From: Reticulascus tulasneorum
Lineage: Eukaryota; Ascomycota; Sordariomycetes; Glomerellales; Reticulascaceae
Length of the DNA: 64,000 nucleotides
Direction: 5' to 3'
Assembly: GCA_001557505.1 (NCBI GenBank)
Contig: LSAX01000008.1
Location: 2,108,001-2,172,000 of the forward strand
This document shows, one piece after another, positions 12,680 to 23,586 of this stretch; the first letter of the stretch is position 1; every line of letters begins with the position of its first letter. The notes below the pieces were generated by a model. The model did not search any database. It was not told the DNA's origin and was given only the letters and a program-made list of their open reading frames with translations. Position numbers and translations under genes: made by a program.

Positions 12680-13574
12680 GTTTAATTCAAATCCACTCGC
12701 TATCCCACCCGCCAGCCCACCTTCATGGATATAATTATCTCCTGCATTCATGACCCCTTGGGTCCGTGCCGCCGGACAACTTCGAGAGTATGGCGTTGCG
12801 AAATGACAGCTGACCTGCATGACGAGATCAATTAGGGTGTGTGTGGGTTAGACGTACAAGGCTCTTCTCCTGTCGGGCTACCAGCTTTTATTTTGTTACT
12901 GTCCCCCGCCATGCCGCACCACTGCCTGCCAACCTGTTGGATTTCACTGTTGTTGTATTTTGTCTGTCTCTGCGCCCTAGAGGCCTGCTGTCTCCACGTG
13001 CTTTCTCACGTGTGGATACGGTAGATTTAACACAACCCAAGCGGGAATATTGCTACAGGCTTTCAGGAAGGGTCTTCAAGGGGTGTGACCAGCAGAGAAC
13101 TAATAGGCGTAGAGGCCTAGGAGTTACTCATGCTCTTCGTCTACGTTTTGAAAGACAAGCACGATGTCAGTGCTTGAACTTCCCGGAAGCATAACACATG
13201 ATTGCTGCCCATCCTCTTCATGATGTTCTTCTGCAGCTCTACATTTTCTACGTTCTTTCGAAGACTGCAATTACGTACACTCTATCCCACAAGGCACGAG
13301 ATCTCCTGGCTACTAATATCATACATGTAAGACAAATTACAAACTCGCGATCCCCTAAAGCCAGCCTTCCGTGATCGTTGATTAGCGCAACAACATGCAA
13401 CGGCGGCTTCAGAATAAAGACAATCCATAACCAAGCTTAAGAGTATTAAAAAGCAACATGTTATTCAAATATCAGAGTGGGGGGTTCTCCAGGATGATCT
13501 ACCTAGGTCTGCATGTCGATAATGTTGCTGAAACTACCTATGGATTGCGAAGAGCACCAGGTGGCACCATCAAG

Positions 13575-14103
13575 CTACTCTCCGTTCTGATCTTTCCCAG
13601 CATCAAGTCCCTGAAGTGTGCGTTTTCCAGGAAAGGTCAACTGACAGTATTCCCCTGCTCCACATCCGCTTGGAATCTGTATCGTCGCCTTCGGGCAGGA
13701 CGTGCGGGCGAAGGCTCTCATGTACATACCGGTGTCGCCGTTGTACCTGAAGCCCAATATGCCGTTCGAGAATACATACTGAACATTTCCGCAGCCTGCG
13801 CTTCTCCAAGTTGGATCCACCATGTCGCTAATCGATTTGCAAGTACCGCCGAGTTCCATAGTTACACCACCAGGGCAGTACTGGTCGTCTTTCCACACGA
13901 CATAACAGTAAGGCTGGCAGCAAGTTCTGGTATGACAGGGGGCGTCTCTGCCCCCATCCATGACGCTCATGATAGAGAGGTAGCCTTGCTACTCAGGTCC
14001 TCTATTAGTAATGGGATTCCGGGGTTTCAGGGATAGGGGTACCTACGGCAAGTGGAGCAATGCCGCTGAATATGACAACTACTTTCCCCAGAGATATGTA
14101 CAT
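13575..14103 (-). CDS. Small secreted cysteine-rich protein (effector-like)
   Basis: No recognised family. Exon 1 (14,103-14,047) encodes MYISLGKVVVIFSGIAPLA, a signal peptide. A 58-bp phase-0 intron (GTAGGT...GAGTAG, with TTACTAATAG as branch site) joins it to exon 2 (13,988-13,575). The product has 156 residues and ten cysteines, an even number, spaced as C-x4-CC-x3-C early and three near the end (TSC, SGC, EYC). The splice brings a signal peptide into frame with the cysteine-rich part, which supports the model. Such proteins in filamentous fungi are often effectors, antimicrobial proteins or surface proteins, but nothing here fixes the function. It sits alone in the spacer between the two duplicated blocks, next to a HET pseudogene. 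A TATA box lies about 130 bp upstream. Confidence 0.7.
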
Positions 14104-15869
14104 GTCGATAAAGTGAAAAATAAATTTAAAACAATTCTATGAGCGTTCAGATGAGCCACTTTGTTGAGGATTTAGAGAGGAGTGAGTTGGGGTCGAATTG
14201 AGCGTGAGGTTGTCCAAGGTGCCGACCCGAGCTTGCTTTATATAGCATGAGACAGCCAAGCTTTGAACCAGCTCTCTTGAGTTCCTACCAGTCTACATGT
14301 CTGTGTTTTGACCAGGATCCTTCATATAGAGGTTGCAGTTGCCATGTAGTATTAGGTCTAGATATAGGAAAACGGCCGTAATGATGTAAATCCTGGGGTT
14401 TCTATTGCTCGCAATCCTGCCGCTGCAGGGGGCAATATGTAAGCATCTGTTGCCGAGAACATGGGAAAAGCTTTGTTTTGGAAGAATTACCAAATATGAT
14501 TGAGTTGGTGGCACAGCTAGATTAGGATCTTATTGACACGCAAGCGATGGGCCGCAAAAGATCCTATGTAAGCAGCACGGGGCGGTTGGTCAGCTCGCAC
14601 CGTACGCATCGATGACGATCTGCTCTCCAGCTGCCGGACCCCGGAGTGTAGAGCGGTACATGCCCAACAAGTCAGTCTGAAAATACCATTCCGCTCCTGT
14701 TTTTCAAAAGCCTGAATGGCCCGGAGCAGTGTTCTAGACATAGCTCATCACCGATAAAGGTTTCTTGAGGACATCCAGCAGGAAACGTTGTGCAGAGACC
14801 GACCTAGCAAACGACAAAAGCTTCTCTCACAAAAGACTAATATGTGTTACTCAAGCTCCAGTAAGTCTCCAAGGCACTCCTCGTTATGACCAGGTCGGTA
14901 TAGGGCCGGGGGCTACCCACACGATGAGCCACTACCAGTGGACGGCTTTCTGGTTGTCAGCTGAAGCAACATGATAAGCTGTGCAATATGCGAATGTTCA
15001 CTCAGCGTTCTCCAATCAAATCGATTATCATGGTGACATCCTAGCAGCCTGAGAGATATCCTAATGGCAGACCTAACGCCCGATGATACTTCAATACGAC
15101 AGCGCCTTGCTTTCCACATGGCTTAGTCAAAGGGGCGTATTTTATAAATGACTGCGAAGCTAGGGTCTAACAAATCGACCTTTATGAGGATGATCGGCTA
15201 CCAACAAATACAAGAGCTGCTGTGCATAGGCCGTCTCCAGTAATGACGTCGCTGCTAAACGCCACCTATGGACTGTCAGTGCCGCAGTTAAAGATCTCGG
15301 CAAGGGTCGTCTGCTCTGCGAGACTTTCGAATGTGGGCGGAGCAGATCGCCTAGATATGTCATCTTCTGAAGGTGGACAATAACCCTTGTTGCATGAAGC
15401 GAGCAGTGGATATCTATGATAGAAGCACAGTTACTTCTCTTGCGATGATCAAAGCATCACCAAGAGACACAAGCGGCCAACAGACCAAAATCCCGTTATA
15501 ACGGGAGAAGGATATTAAACCAAAACTCGAGGGGAGGAAATCAAGATTTCAAACAAGGGGCTATGAGACATCGGGCATGTTGAGCTCCAGACAGAACGAG
15601 GCGGTGTACCGACTGAGGAACTCATGGACTTGCAGCTGCATGTCAACCTTCAAGATTTACGATAGCGGAATCTGAATGATCTGTGTTGGTTCATAATATC
15701 ACATCTACGTATTTGCCAATACAACGAAAATCTACAGTAGTATGTCGCCGCCCACAACTAACAAGGGCTAGATGTGGCGCTCATAAGCCGCGCAATAGTA
15801 AGGCTAGAAGATTCATGGATGACGCCTTTATTACTTAAGCTTACACTAATATTTATTGTTAAGAAGCCA
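14104..15869. other. Spacer, no supported gene
   Basis: About 1.8 kb between the secreted-protein gene and the HET remnant. Apart from the TATA box noted, the small frames at 14,517-14,741 and 15,160-15,363 (minus) have no recognised domain. A short gcggtgt triplication lies at about 15,879-15,899. Confidence 0.5.
14235..14244 (-). promoter_or_regulatory. TATA box of the secreted cysteine-rich protein gene
   Basis: On the minus strand the sequence reads GCTATATAAA, a strong TATA element, 132-141 bp upstream of the ATG at 14,103. This fits a strongly or conditionally expressed gene. Confidence 0.5.
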
Positions 15870-16723
15870 ATTTAGATGCGGTGTGCGGTGTGCGGTGTGT
15901 CCATAACAGATTTCTGGTTAACCAATTTCAACCCACAACAGCCTTGGGCTCGAGAGCGACTCCTGGCACATACACCAGCCAATCACCTCTGGCCGCGCTA
16001 TCAGCCTCATGGAGCCCCATCGCCGAATGGCAATCGCGTCGCAGCTGTAGACCATGAGCACTGTCCCCGCCTTCGAAGCAGCGCCATTCCCGCCACGACA
16101 GCGCTAAGAATCCTTCCGATGCCGTGGGAAAATGCTCCAGTGGCCGGAAGGACCAGGGGAAGGTCGACCTTCTGCAGTCCGCCGACTTGGACTTGTTGGA
16201 ATCGTCACCGTAGCAAGGTATCCTCGCAAAGTTGCTTATCCCCCCTCCCATGAGGCCAACTAGCGGCGTTGGCCTTGCTAATTGTTTACACCATCATGAA
16301 CGAGAAGCCCGTCTCGAGCGTTCCATTTCCGAGTTTTTCGAAGGCGAATAGGCGTTGGTTTGGGCCACCAACCAGCCCTAGTCTCTGATCCTGGGGCCAG
16401 ATCCGTCTTGAAGTTCACAGGCCGGTTTGCCGACCGTCTCGACCAATCTGGTACCCACGAAGGCAGCGCGTTGTGGTCGTTGTCTCCGCCACACTGCCGC
16501 GCAGAGAAATTCCACGCTTTCCCTCTGCATGGCCAAGTACCCTGCAATGAACGTGAAGAACTCTGCTTGGCTGAGCTGCACTCTGGGCTTGACGGCCACG
16601 GGGTCGACGCCGTCTCTGAACTCGGCGACGATGTAATCCGGGCAGTTGATGGCCCAGTGTCTGGCAATGGCGTCGTGAAAGTGCCTTCAGCCCCCGCAGG
16701 CCAGGACGCATTGAAGGGTGTTA
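15870..16723 (-). pseudogene. HET (heterokaryon incompatibility) protein gene remnant
   Basis: Minus-strand debris of the C-terminal half of a HET-domain protein. One frame gives HDAIARHWAINCPDYIVAEF followed by QLSQAEFFTFIAGYLAMQRE and ends at CAAVW. A different frame then gives LPSWVPDWSRRSA, the diagnostic LPSWVPDW motif of the family. Further downstream a third frame gives FPTASEGFLALSW and a fourth gives AGTVLMVYSCDAIAIR, matching the usual 'GD-V-VL-GCD-PFVLR' ending. At least two or three frameshifts separate these pieces, so no intact product is possible. The N-terminal HET domain is absent: the homology stops at the left edge of duplicated block B, at about 16,723. HET proteins trigger cell death on fusion of unlike hyphae; this copy is dead. 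Confidence 0.7.
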
Positions 16724-19495
16724 CGGTCGCTTTGCTGATGTGGAGATTAGCCAGATGGGCATTTCCGTGCTGGATATGACGCGTAGGAAGTATCCTGCTG
16801 CGGTACAACTCAGGAGGTGGGGATACATGGAATGTGGCACGTAAGCTGGTAAGTCCTTGCTGCGTAATTTTATTACTTGTGGCTCTTAATCGGCTATGGT
16901 TTCGTTGTTTCTACAGGTTACTCCCAGTCAAGGAAGACTAGACTGTCATTTGCTCATAGCAAATTCATTCCGGGGGACTCTGTACGTGTTTGGGCACAAC
17001 CTAACTAGCTAATCCTCTCTCAGTTTACGTTGAAGGTCTTGCCTAAAAATAGACAGGAGGGACAAAATTTTCGCTGACAAGTAGATGTCGGCGCGGAAGA
17101 GAGTACCTCTACACAAGGCTATGTATCTCAGCCTACTCCTGATATGGGGGTTTCCGTACAGCCCCTTCAGCAATATCACAGGTAACCTTACATGTACCCT
17201 GTCTCCTGACGATCAGGGCTAGCCCTAGGAATTTGGATTTTTGCTGTAGGCTAGGTTCGGGACCAGGCCAAGAACCAGCACATATGCCCCGAGCCAAAAG
17301 ATTTCAATACGCCAGTCTGCAGGACACGTTGACATGACAAGCCTATTTTCAGAAATTTACCAGCAGACCACCATCCTGCAGATATGACCCGAGCTCCTCC
17401 CGACCGGAACAGGCATGCCTACATCTAGTGGGCGAAGATCTGTATCCTGGGTGCAAATTTGAGGTGCTGAAGATAGCGGGTCCATGGGAGTGGCTTTACC
17501 CGATGGGAACTATGTGATGGGAAACTCAACAGAGTTCTATGAGGATTACCCGATGAAGAGACTTGCTGTACCCAATTTATCATCGCATTTCCCGTCGCTC
17601 CCCGGGTAAGGTCGCTCATGCATACTCCCACCACCATCTCCACCACTGCCACGTTCAGCGGCCACCGAATGGCATGGTTCTCCTTGCAGTTAAATTTGGT
17701 AAGCCTTTTCTTGCTTTTTTTTGTGAGGCCATTTACTAGAAGGCTTTGGAATGTGCCTGATGGGGGTTGTTGTACGTATCTAGGTCAATCCTGATATCCA
17801 GCAACTCAACCCCTGGATGACACAGGCCCTCAAAACTCCTGCCGCAATTTTAAGTACGGTAGCACAGCATTCACTTGCATATGCAGATTCAGCTGCTGGA
17901 AGGATTGGATGGGTACCGGGAATGGCCCATCGCTCATGTGCTTCACCGACTAGAGCAATAATCAAGGTCTCGTCGCCTTAGGTGCCTTACTCCCTGTCGC
18001 TGCAGAGTATACACACCGGTGTAACTCAATCCCCATCTCGGTCAGCCAATAACCATAGGATCGATGAGGGATTTCTCCTGATTCAGTAACTCATCTTCCC
18101 TCGGCCGTCCTCGTGTCTCGCTTTGCTTGCTACCAATAGGGGCTTGCGAGCGAGGAAGTCTGCTAGTAGCCAGTTAGATGACTTGTCCTTCGGGAAGATG
18201 ATAGTTTTGCAACCCGCTCCAATGCCGCTGTCATCCCTTGGGGCACCCCCATACATGTCGAAGTCAACAAGCGTTTTCCTTGTATTACTGTGCCCTAATC
18301 CGGTGAACAGAAAACATGGACTACTCCAGTGCACTACAAAACTTCCAAATATTAATGCGACGAATGGTAATGAATTATAAAATCAAGCGAAAAAAAACCA
18401 GGGAATCCTCAAAGATTCTTCTCGCTCTCAAGCCTCGGCTAGTCTTGAAAGTCCGTCGGCAAGGCTTGACGGGTACCAAGTTGTACCCATGATTAAGGGT
18501 TCATCCCCATTGCGTTTGTGCTCGGTCGAAACCTGGATCGCCAACTCGTAGAGAATTTTCGGGAGCTGGACAAGTTGTGCGTTGCAGAAGCTTGCAATTC
18601 CGTCGGGTCCTGGACGGCTATATCCCAAAAAGGGCTGCTTGCATGATGCTCGCGTGTGCCTAGTATGGGATTCGGGTATCATCCGTCTTCGCTTTCACTT
18701 ACCGATACCCACTCACCGGGTCTCCATCCGCTTCATTTGCAATGCGATGGTATATGATTCTACTAAACCTCCGGCCCCAAAGTGACAGGTGATATCTTTG
18801 GGGATTACAAGATGTCTACGCCCCTTTCTACAACGAGCCGTTTTTCCTTTCTTTTTCGAAAACAATTAATAACTACACCCTTACACAGGCATGCTTCTCC
18901 AAAGTCTCATACTGACTCACCTCTGGAAAAGAAATTCTTGCACGATTTGAGGCTGTCCATTGCTTTTGCCCTGACCGATATCACGCACCTGCGGAGATGA
19001 AGGGGACGAAGCGGAATGATTGATGTCAAATATCCCATGAAATCCTTGACCAATCCCGTCTTAATTACATCACATCTCACAATTTGGTCCATGGTTACTC
19101 GCTGGTACCCAAATGTCTTAGATCCTAGTACCTTGGAGACATAGGCGAATTCGCTGATGATCTACAAGTACATAAGCTCAGTGAGAGAGGAAACAGAAAT
19201 GCCTCCGCGCCACCGCCCAAATAATCCTGTTGACGATGGGGTACAGGATACACATAGTTTTCTCAGCCAATTCTGAGCTCGTCCGCGGCGTGGATGGCCC
19301 CAGAACATGGTTGAAACAAGGATGGCCAGCCCAATCAAACTATAGGGTTGATGTCTAGTGCATGCGGACGCTTGTGGCTGCATCTGTCTGCATCTGTGGG
19401 CTTCTGCTGCTAGCGGCTGGCTACGGCGTTACTGGGCTGGGGATCCTTCACTCATGGATATGGTTTCCAACGCAGTTCTCTGTCTTGTGATATAT

Positions 19496-19503
19496 TATTT
19501 AAA
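19496..19503 (+). promoter_or_regulatory. TATA-like element of small gene B
   Basis: TATTTAAA 329 bp upstream of the ATG at 19,825, in a stretch aligned with the same octamer in copy A. Confidence 0.45.
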
Positions 19504-19824
19504 CTCACAATGCCCTTTGAACATGTTTTCATTCTGGCCACTCGAGAAGCCGAACCAAATCACACTCGACCAAGACAACTTGGCTTTCTGCGTGCGCATA
19601 GGACAGTATAGGATCCGCTTCTTGGTACATCTGTTGCGCTCTCCATACTCTGCCTTCTTTGTACATCCCTTTCCAGTCCAGCCACAGACCGTACCACTCT
19701 CGATCTTCAACTCCACGCTTCTCTCAGTCCCATTCTGAACATACCCCACCTCCAGATATCTATATCAAACTTCTATTCTCGTACCCCTTAATCCTGTCTG
19801 GAGGGATACCCCAAGGCCGTCGTA

Positions 19825-20226
19825 ATGGCATCAAATATGGCCGTTCAAGGTTCTAGCAACAGGTACGTGGAGCGCCGCAGCTTTCAGTTACTCCCTAGTG
19901 ATGTGTTTGTCTATTCTTCTATTTTCTTCTCTTTGGATGCTCCTCTAATTGACTCTAATAGCAATAGCGATAACCGCGTTAAACATAACCGGAAGGAGGG
20001 AGCGGCGGAAGCCACTGCCCGCGTCCAAGAATTCGTCCATGGCCAGACCGAATCATACGCACCAAGATCGCAGGTTGCCGATTTCGATGCGAGAATCCAT
20101 ATTGACCGAATCATTGCCCTGCTTTTGGCTACGGAACAGGCTGTCAGTCTACCTTTACAGACGCACAATGGCAACGGCGCAAATAACCCGAGCATCAAAG
20201 GAGTGAAGGTCGATAAGGGTACCTAG
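19825..20226 (+). CDS. Small two-exon gene, paralogue B of an uncharacterised family
   Basis: Exon 1 (19,825-19,862) encodes MASNMAVQGSSN plus two bases; exon 2 is 19,962-20,226; the product is 100 residues. The 99-bp intron (GTACGT...TAATAG) is a multiple of three and has no stop in frame, so the unspliced message would also be open, giving 133 residues. The splice is preferred because paralogues A and the 23,125 gene have introns at the same position (106 and 123 bp) that are not open. The acceptor is a tandem AG (AG|CAATAG|), allowing two products differing by two codons. The conserved core is YAPRSQVADFDARIHIDRI. Function is unknown; there is no signal peptide, membrane helix or cysteine. 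Confidence 0.62.
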   Translation: MASNMAVQGSSNRYVERRSFQLLPSDVFVYSSIFFSLDAPLIDSNSNSDNRVKHNRKEGAAEATARVQEFVHGQTESYAPRSQVADFDARIHIDRIIALLLATEQAVSLPLQTHNGNGANNPSIKGVKVDKGT

Positions 20227-22015
20227 CGCCTTGTTTCCTTGTTTCACCCATCTTGGGTATAGTTAGTGGGGTATTGGGGTTCTGCAGGCCCACTCTAGCT
20301 GCAGACCACCTACTAAACTCGGATCGTCGTACCGAAACGGCTATCCACAGGGGGTCCAATCACGAACCACTCCACTGGGTCGACATGGAGGCACCATCAT
20401 CATTGCTAGCGTTCTCAAGCATGTTAGTCTATTGGCCGCTCACCGTGGCTTCTCGCCGCTGGGTGGTGCAGGACTATGGCTCAGATGCTGTCGAAAGGGT
20501 TCTGAGCGATTCACTCATTTCCTATGTTTTCATTCCAGACCTACCGGTGCCAGTTTTTTTCAGACGGACAACTCGTGGTGTACATTCCCTCATCCGATTG
20601 ATTTCAGGGGGTCGAAGTGAGATGGGGAGGGGCCTTGAAGGAAGCACAATTCACCTATTATGGAGGATAATCCCTATCGATAGATCAGCGCGGCTCTAAG
20701 GTTCATTGGTACGGGATGGTGTCTATGAGGGTTGGCGACGTTCGGACGACATGAGAAATGACTGATTCCCAGCAGCGGCCATCACCTTGCAAGCCGAGCC
20801 CTGCGACCGGGAGCTAACTGACTATTGTGGGCACCATCTCCACATCCCGCAACTTACCCCAAACCCTGTCTTTGTCCACTTTTAGAAAGCTTCTCTCAAC
20901 CTTCTTGAGATATTACAGTTGTGAGAAACAGTCTACTTATTGTGCTCCACTCCTTTGTGCTCGACTTTGTGGGATTCGCATAGAGACTCGGCTTACAAAA
21001 TCGAACGTTCTCCCAGACAAATCGAAGTCTCTCTCATTTGTTGCCAGGGGTGGGAGCCACTACCAACAAGAAGTGTCCGATTGCACACGTCCATGTAATT
21101 GAGATCGGGCCACGCGGTCTTTCAATCAGAATGCCAAAATGATGCAGCCACTGCTGAAGAAGCCACCCCCCACCACTTTACACGAAACCAGGAACAGTTG
21201 TGAAGCGCCTAGCAGAAGCGCAGTACGGGAGCCGAAGCAAACGGTTTCCTGTGGCAAGCTTGAGTACTCGACATCGCGCGATGAGCAAAATAGAGGTTGC
21301 AAGGTACACCTGCAGTCTAGAGCGCATCCAGGTGCCAGCGTGTTCGGTTATGTCGATAAGCCACAACCCTTTAAATCTTTCAAGGCTGGTTGGTGGTGCT
21401 GAGAGTACTACGCTAGCTAGTCTGGGACCAGCGGCGTCAACCACCATCAGGCAAAAGTCCGTGTCATTCACCCGTGGTTCGCGACCTGCTATCTTTCTCT
21501 GTGGCTTGTTGGTATCGACGCACAGGTCCTCGTATCTACCGCGGTGTCCTGAGCAGCTGCATGGACGGTCTAAGGCAGGGATAACTCCTGAATCCGTGAC
21601 CCCTTGAGGCCGTGTTACTGAACAACATCACAGCATTTCCCCTTGATTCAGACATAATCATGGACTTCATCAAGGAAATGGAAACAAATCGAATCTACGG
21701 CCAGCTCGGCAATTCGTTGAGGGTTCCGGAGCCGACAATTAGGGCGGACGTAGACAAAGCCTTTGTCGCCGAACAAATTTCGAGAACATGGTGGTGCGAA
21801 ATGACATGCTTAGCTGTGTGACGAGATCAGTGGGACTGCGGGGATTAGATGTTCATGGATCGCCTCCTGTCGGCCCCTGCTACCAACTTTTTATTTTGTT
21901 TCGCTCCCTCCGCCATACCGTGGTTGGCCACAGGCTGCCTGCCAAACCAAGTAGGAAATATTGACGCAAGCTGACAGCGGGGGCATCTGAGAGGTGTGGC
22001 TAAGTCGCGGCTGGC

Positions 22016-23124
22016 AGGCAAGGCAGGGAAAGTCGTTTCAACGGTTCATGTTAACTTGGATGTAAGTAGTGACAATGGGGGTCCCGCTTGAAGGGTGCCA
22101 CCCACCGCCAAGCACCGCCAAGAGCAGGGCCAAGCATCGCCAAGGAGCAGACAGTCCATGGAGGGACAGTTGACGACCTAACAAAATAAACGTATGTAGT
22201 CTGTACAGACTAACTAAACAAGTGTACTTGTGCAGTACAGTTATGCAGATTGAGAGTTCCGCCGGATACTATGCTGAACAGGATACAGCACCTACACCAA
22301 GCAGTCTCACGAGCTGGAAGCATGATTCCAGAGCCACTGCGTACCTGACGAAATAGATCATACACCACGCCAACCTGCAAGCACAGGGAAGACCATTCAT
22401 TGCGATGCCAATCAACAGCATTCGGTTTGGGAATTCCTAGTACCCCAATCCTCTGCAGCCTGCGACATCTGCGTATGGGACCCGGAACAATCTGTCGAAC
22501 TCTTTTTTGAGAGAATCGACTCGAAATTAACTCTTCGTTCAGTGTCGGGGCTCTGCTGGTGGTGGTTGAAAGGATTGATCCATTGTACATCGCTGTACCT
22601 GCTGATAGATAAGGTACGTGCCTAAGCATTCTCGGGACCCGATCGAAATATCCACCCCAACATCGATGCAGCTCGGTATGCACCCGCTTATGGGGTGGGC
22701 TGCCAATACGGGCAACTTATGTCGTGGGCAGAGGTCCGTATCTAGTCAGATGTAATAATTCTTGCCTATTTAATCCTCATTTCCTCTCTCTATCAATTTT
22801 ACTTACGAGAAGACGGACGTTCAAGCGCACTTCTTCTTCTAGCAATCGAAAGATTCATAAGTTTCGCAAGGGGACAAGTTAGCTAGAGCTACCGCGCCTA
22901 CAGAACCCCACCCGAAAAAAAAGCGCTGGCACAAATTCGCATTCACCTCACCTCACGTCGCCTTGCCCTACCACACTTACCAACCTTACTCTACCCCAGA
23001 CAATCTTGCGACGAAAGCCGCGCAACGTAGGAAACCAGTATCGCATGCCCGGATTATTTTGACATCCAGTCTCCTCCTCCAAGTACCAAACTCCCCACCA
23101 CGTCGATAACCTTCGGAGCTTGCG
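22016..23124. other. Spacer and presumed promoter of small gene C
   Basis: About 1.1 kb right of copy B. A minus-strand frame at 22,210-22,683 (157 codons) has no recognised domain and is not called. TATTTAAT at 22,767-22,774 lies 358 bp before the ATG of the following gene and may be its core promoter. The last 200 bp are C/T-rich, as in many fungal 5' leaders. Confidence 0.5.
22107..22150. repeat. Two-unit 22-bp tandem repeat
   Basis: Two adjacent 22-bp units, gccaagcaccgccaagagca(gg) and gccaagcatcgccaaggagc(ag), differ at a few positions; each contains two gccaag words. Confidence 0.75.
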
Positions 23125-23586
23125 ATGGCGTCGACCACCGCGGCCCAAGGTTCCGCCCACGAGGCACCGACCAGGTATGTAAGAAGCTGCCGTGACAGGG
23201 AAGCCCCTGGTGGCATCATCTTTTCATAGCATCTCCTCATTCAACATCATGATCTTTATTTCTTTGGCCCGTATTGTCCTGACTCGAAGGTCGACAGCGA
23301 TGGTGGGAGGGGTAGACGCGCAGATGCTCCAGTCGAGTCGGCGGCCAGGTTGGAACAATACGCCGATAGCCAAGAACGTAGGTCGCAAGTGCCTCGTTTC
23401 GAAGATACCGAGCAATACCAGAAGCGAATGTTGGAGAAAATCAACGCGATGGCTCGTAATCTCCAGCAAGGCGCCGAGCTGCTAGGACTCGGCGACCATG
23501 GAGAGGGGCAGCATGGTGCAGTCGACAACGCCCTCGCAGGCATCGGGTCGCAATTCGACAATGATGCCCAGCAGGGCCCGGCCTAA
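23125..23586 (+). CDS. Small two-exon gene, divergent paralogue C
   Basis: Exon 1 (23,125-23,174) encodes MASTTAAQGSAHEAPT plus two bases; exon 2 is 23,298-23,586; the 123-bp intron is GTATGT...CGACAG. The product has 112 residues. It shares with paralogues A and B the start (MAS-x2-A-x-QGS), the phase-2 intron immediately after it, and an 'RSQV' stretch followed by a charged helix: here PRFEDTEQYQKRMLEKI, there FDARIHIDRI. The middle is strongly charged and probably helical (possible coiled coil, residues about 35-75), and the tail is Gly/Gln-rich (GLGDHGEGQHGAV). It is more GC-rich than A and B and stands alone, so it may be the parental copy. No known domain is seen. Outside the first exon its similarity to A and B is modest, so homology is likely, not certain. 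Confidence 0.6.

Larger units (their letters stand above)
8057..13090 (+). repeat. Duplicated block, copy A
   Basis: First copy of a direct duplication matched to 16,724-22,015. Matching anchors in the same order include 8057-8123 with 16,724-16,790; 8400-8460 with 17,060-17,125; 9180-9290 with 17,615-17,690; 9500-9630 with 17,930-18,050; 10,110 with 18,850; 10,990-11,060 with 19,485-19,560; 11,300-11,750 with 19,800-20,230; 11,760-12,290 with 20,235-20,765; and 12,790-12,910 with 21,790-21,905. Identity by eye is roughly 70-80 percent in anchors, with large indels between. No terminal inverted repeats, transposase or target-site duplication was found, so this looks like an old segmental duplication rather than a mobile element. 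Confidence 0.85.
16724..22015 (+). repeat. Duplicated block, copy B
   Basis: Second copy of the block at 8,057-13,090, in the same orientation and about 8.7 kb away. Compared with copy A it has extra sequence at about 18,095-18,425 and about 20,765-21,480. It lacks about 235 bp of GC-rich sequence found in copy A near 10,370-10,640 and about 200 bp near 8,700-9,100. Apart from the small gene at 19,825, open frames in it are not conserved with copy A, so the rest looks non-coding. Confidence 0.85.

Noticed and set aside
8057..22015. Transposon or RIP-mutated repeat
   Set aside because: No transposase, reverse transcriptase or terminal repeats; mutations are of mixed type and coding frames survive.
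22210..22683. 157-codon minus-strand frame
   Set aside because: No recognised motif and no splice partner; not conserved in the duplicated blocks.
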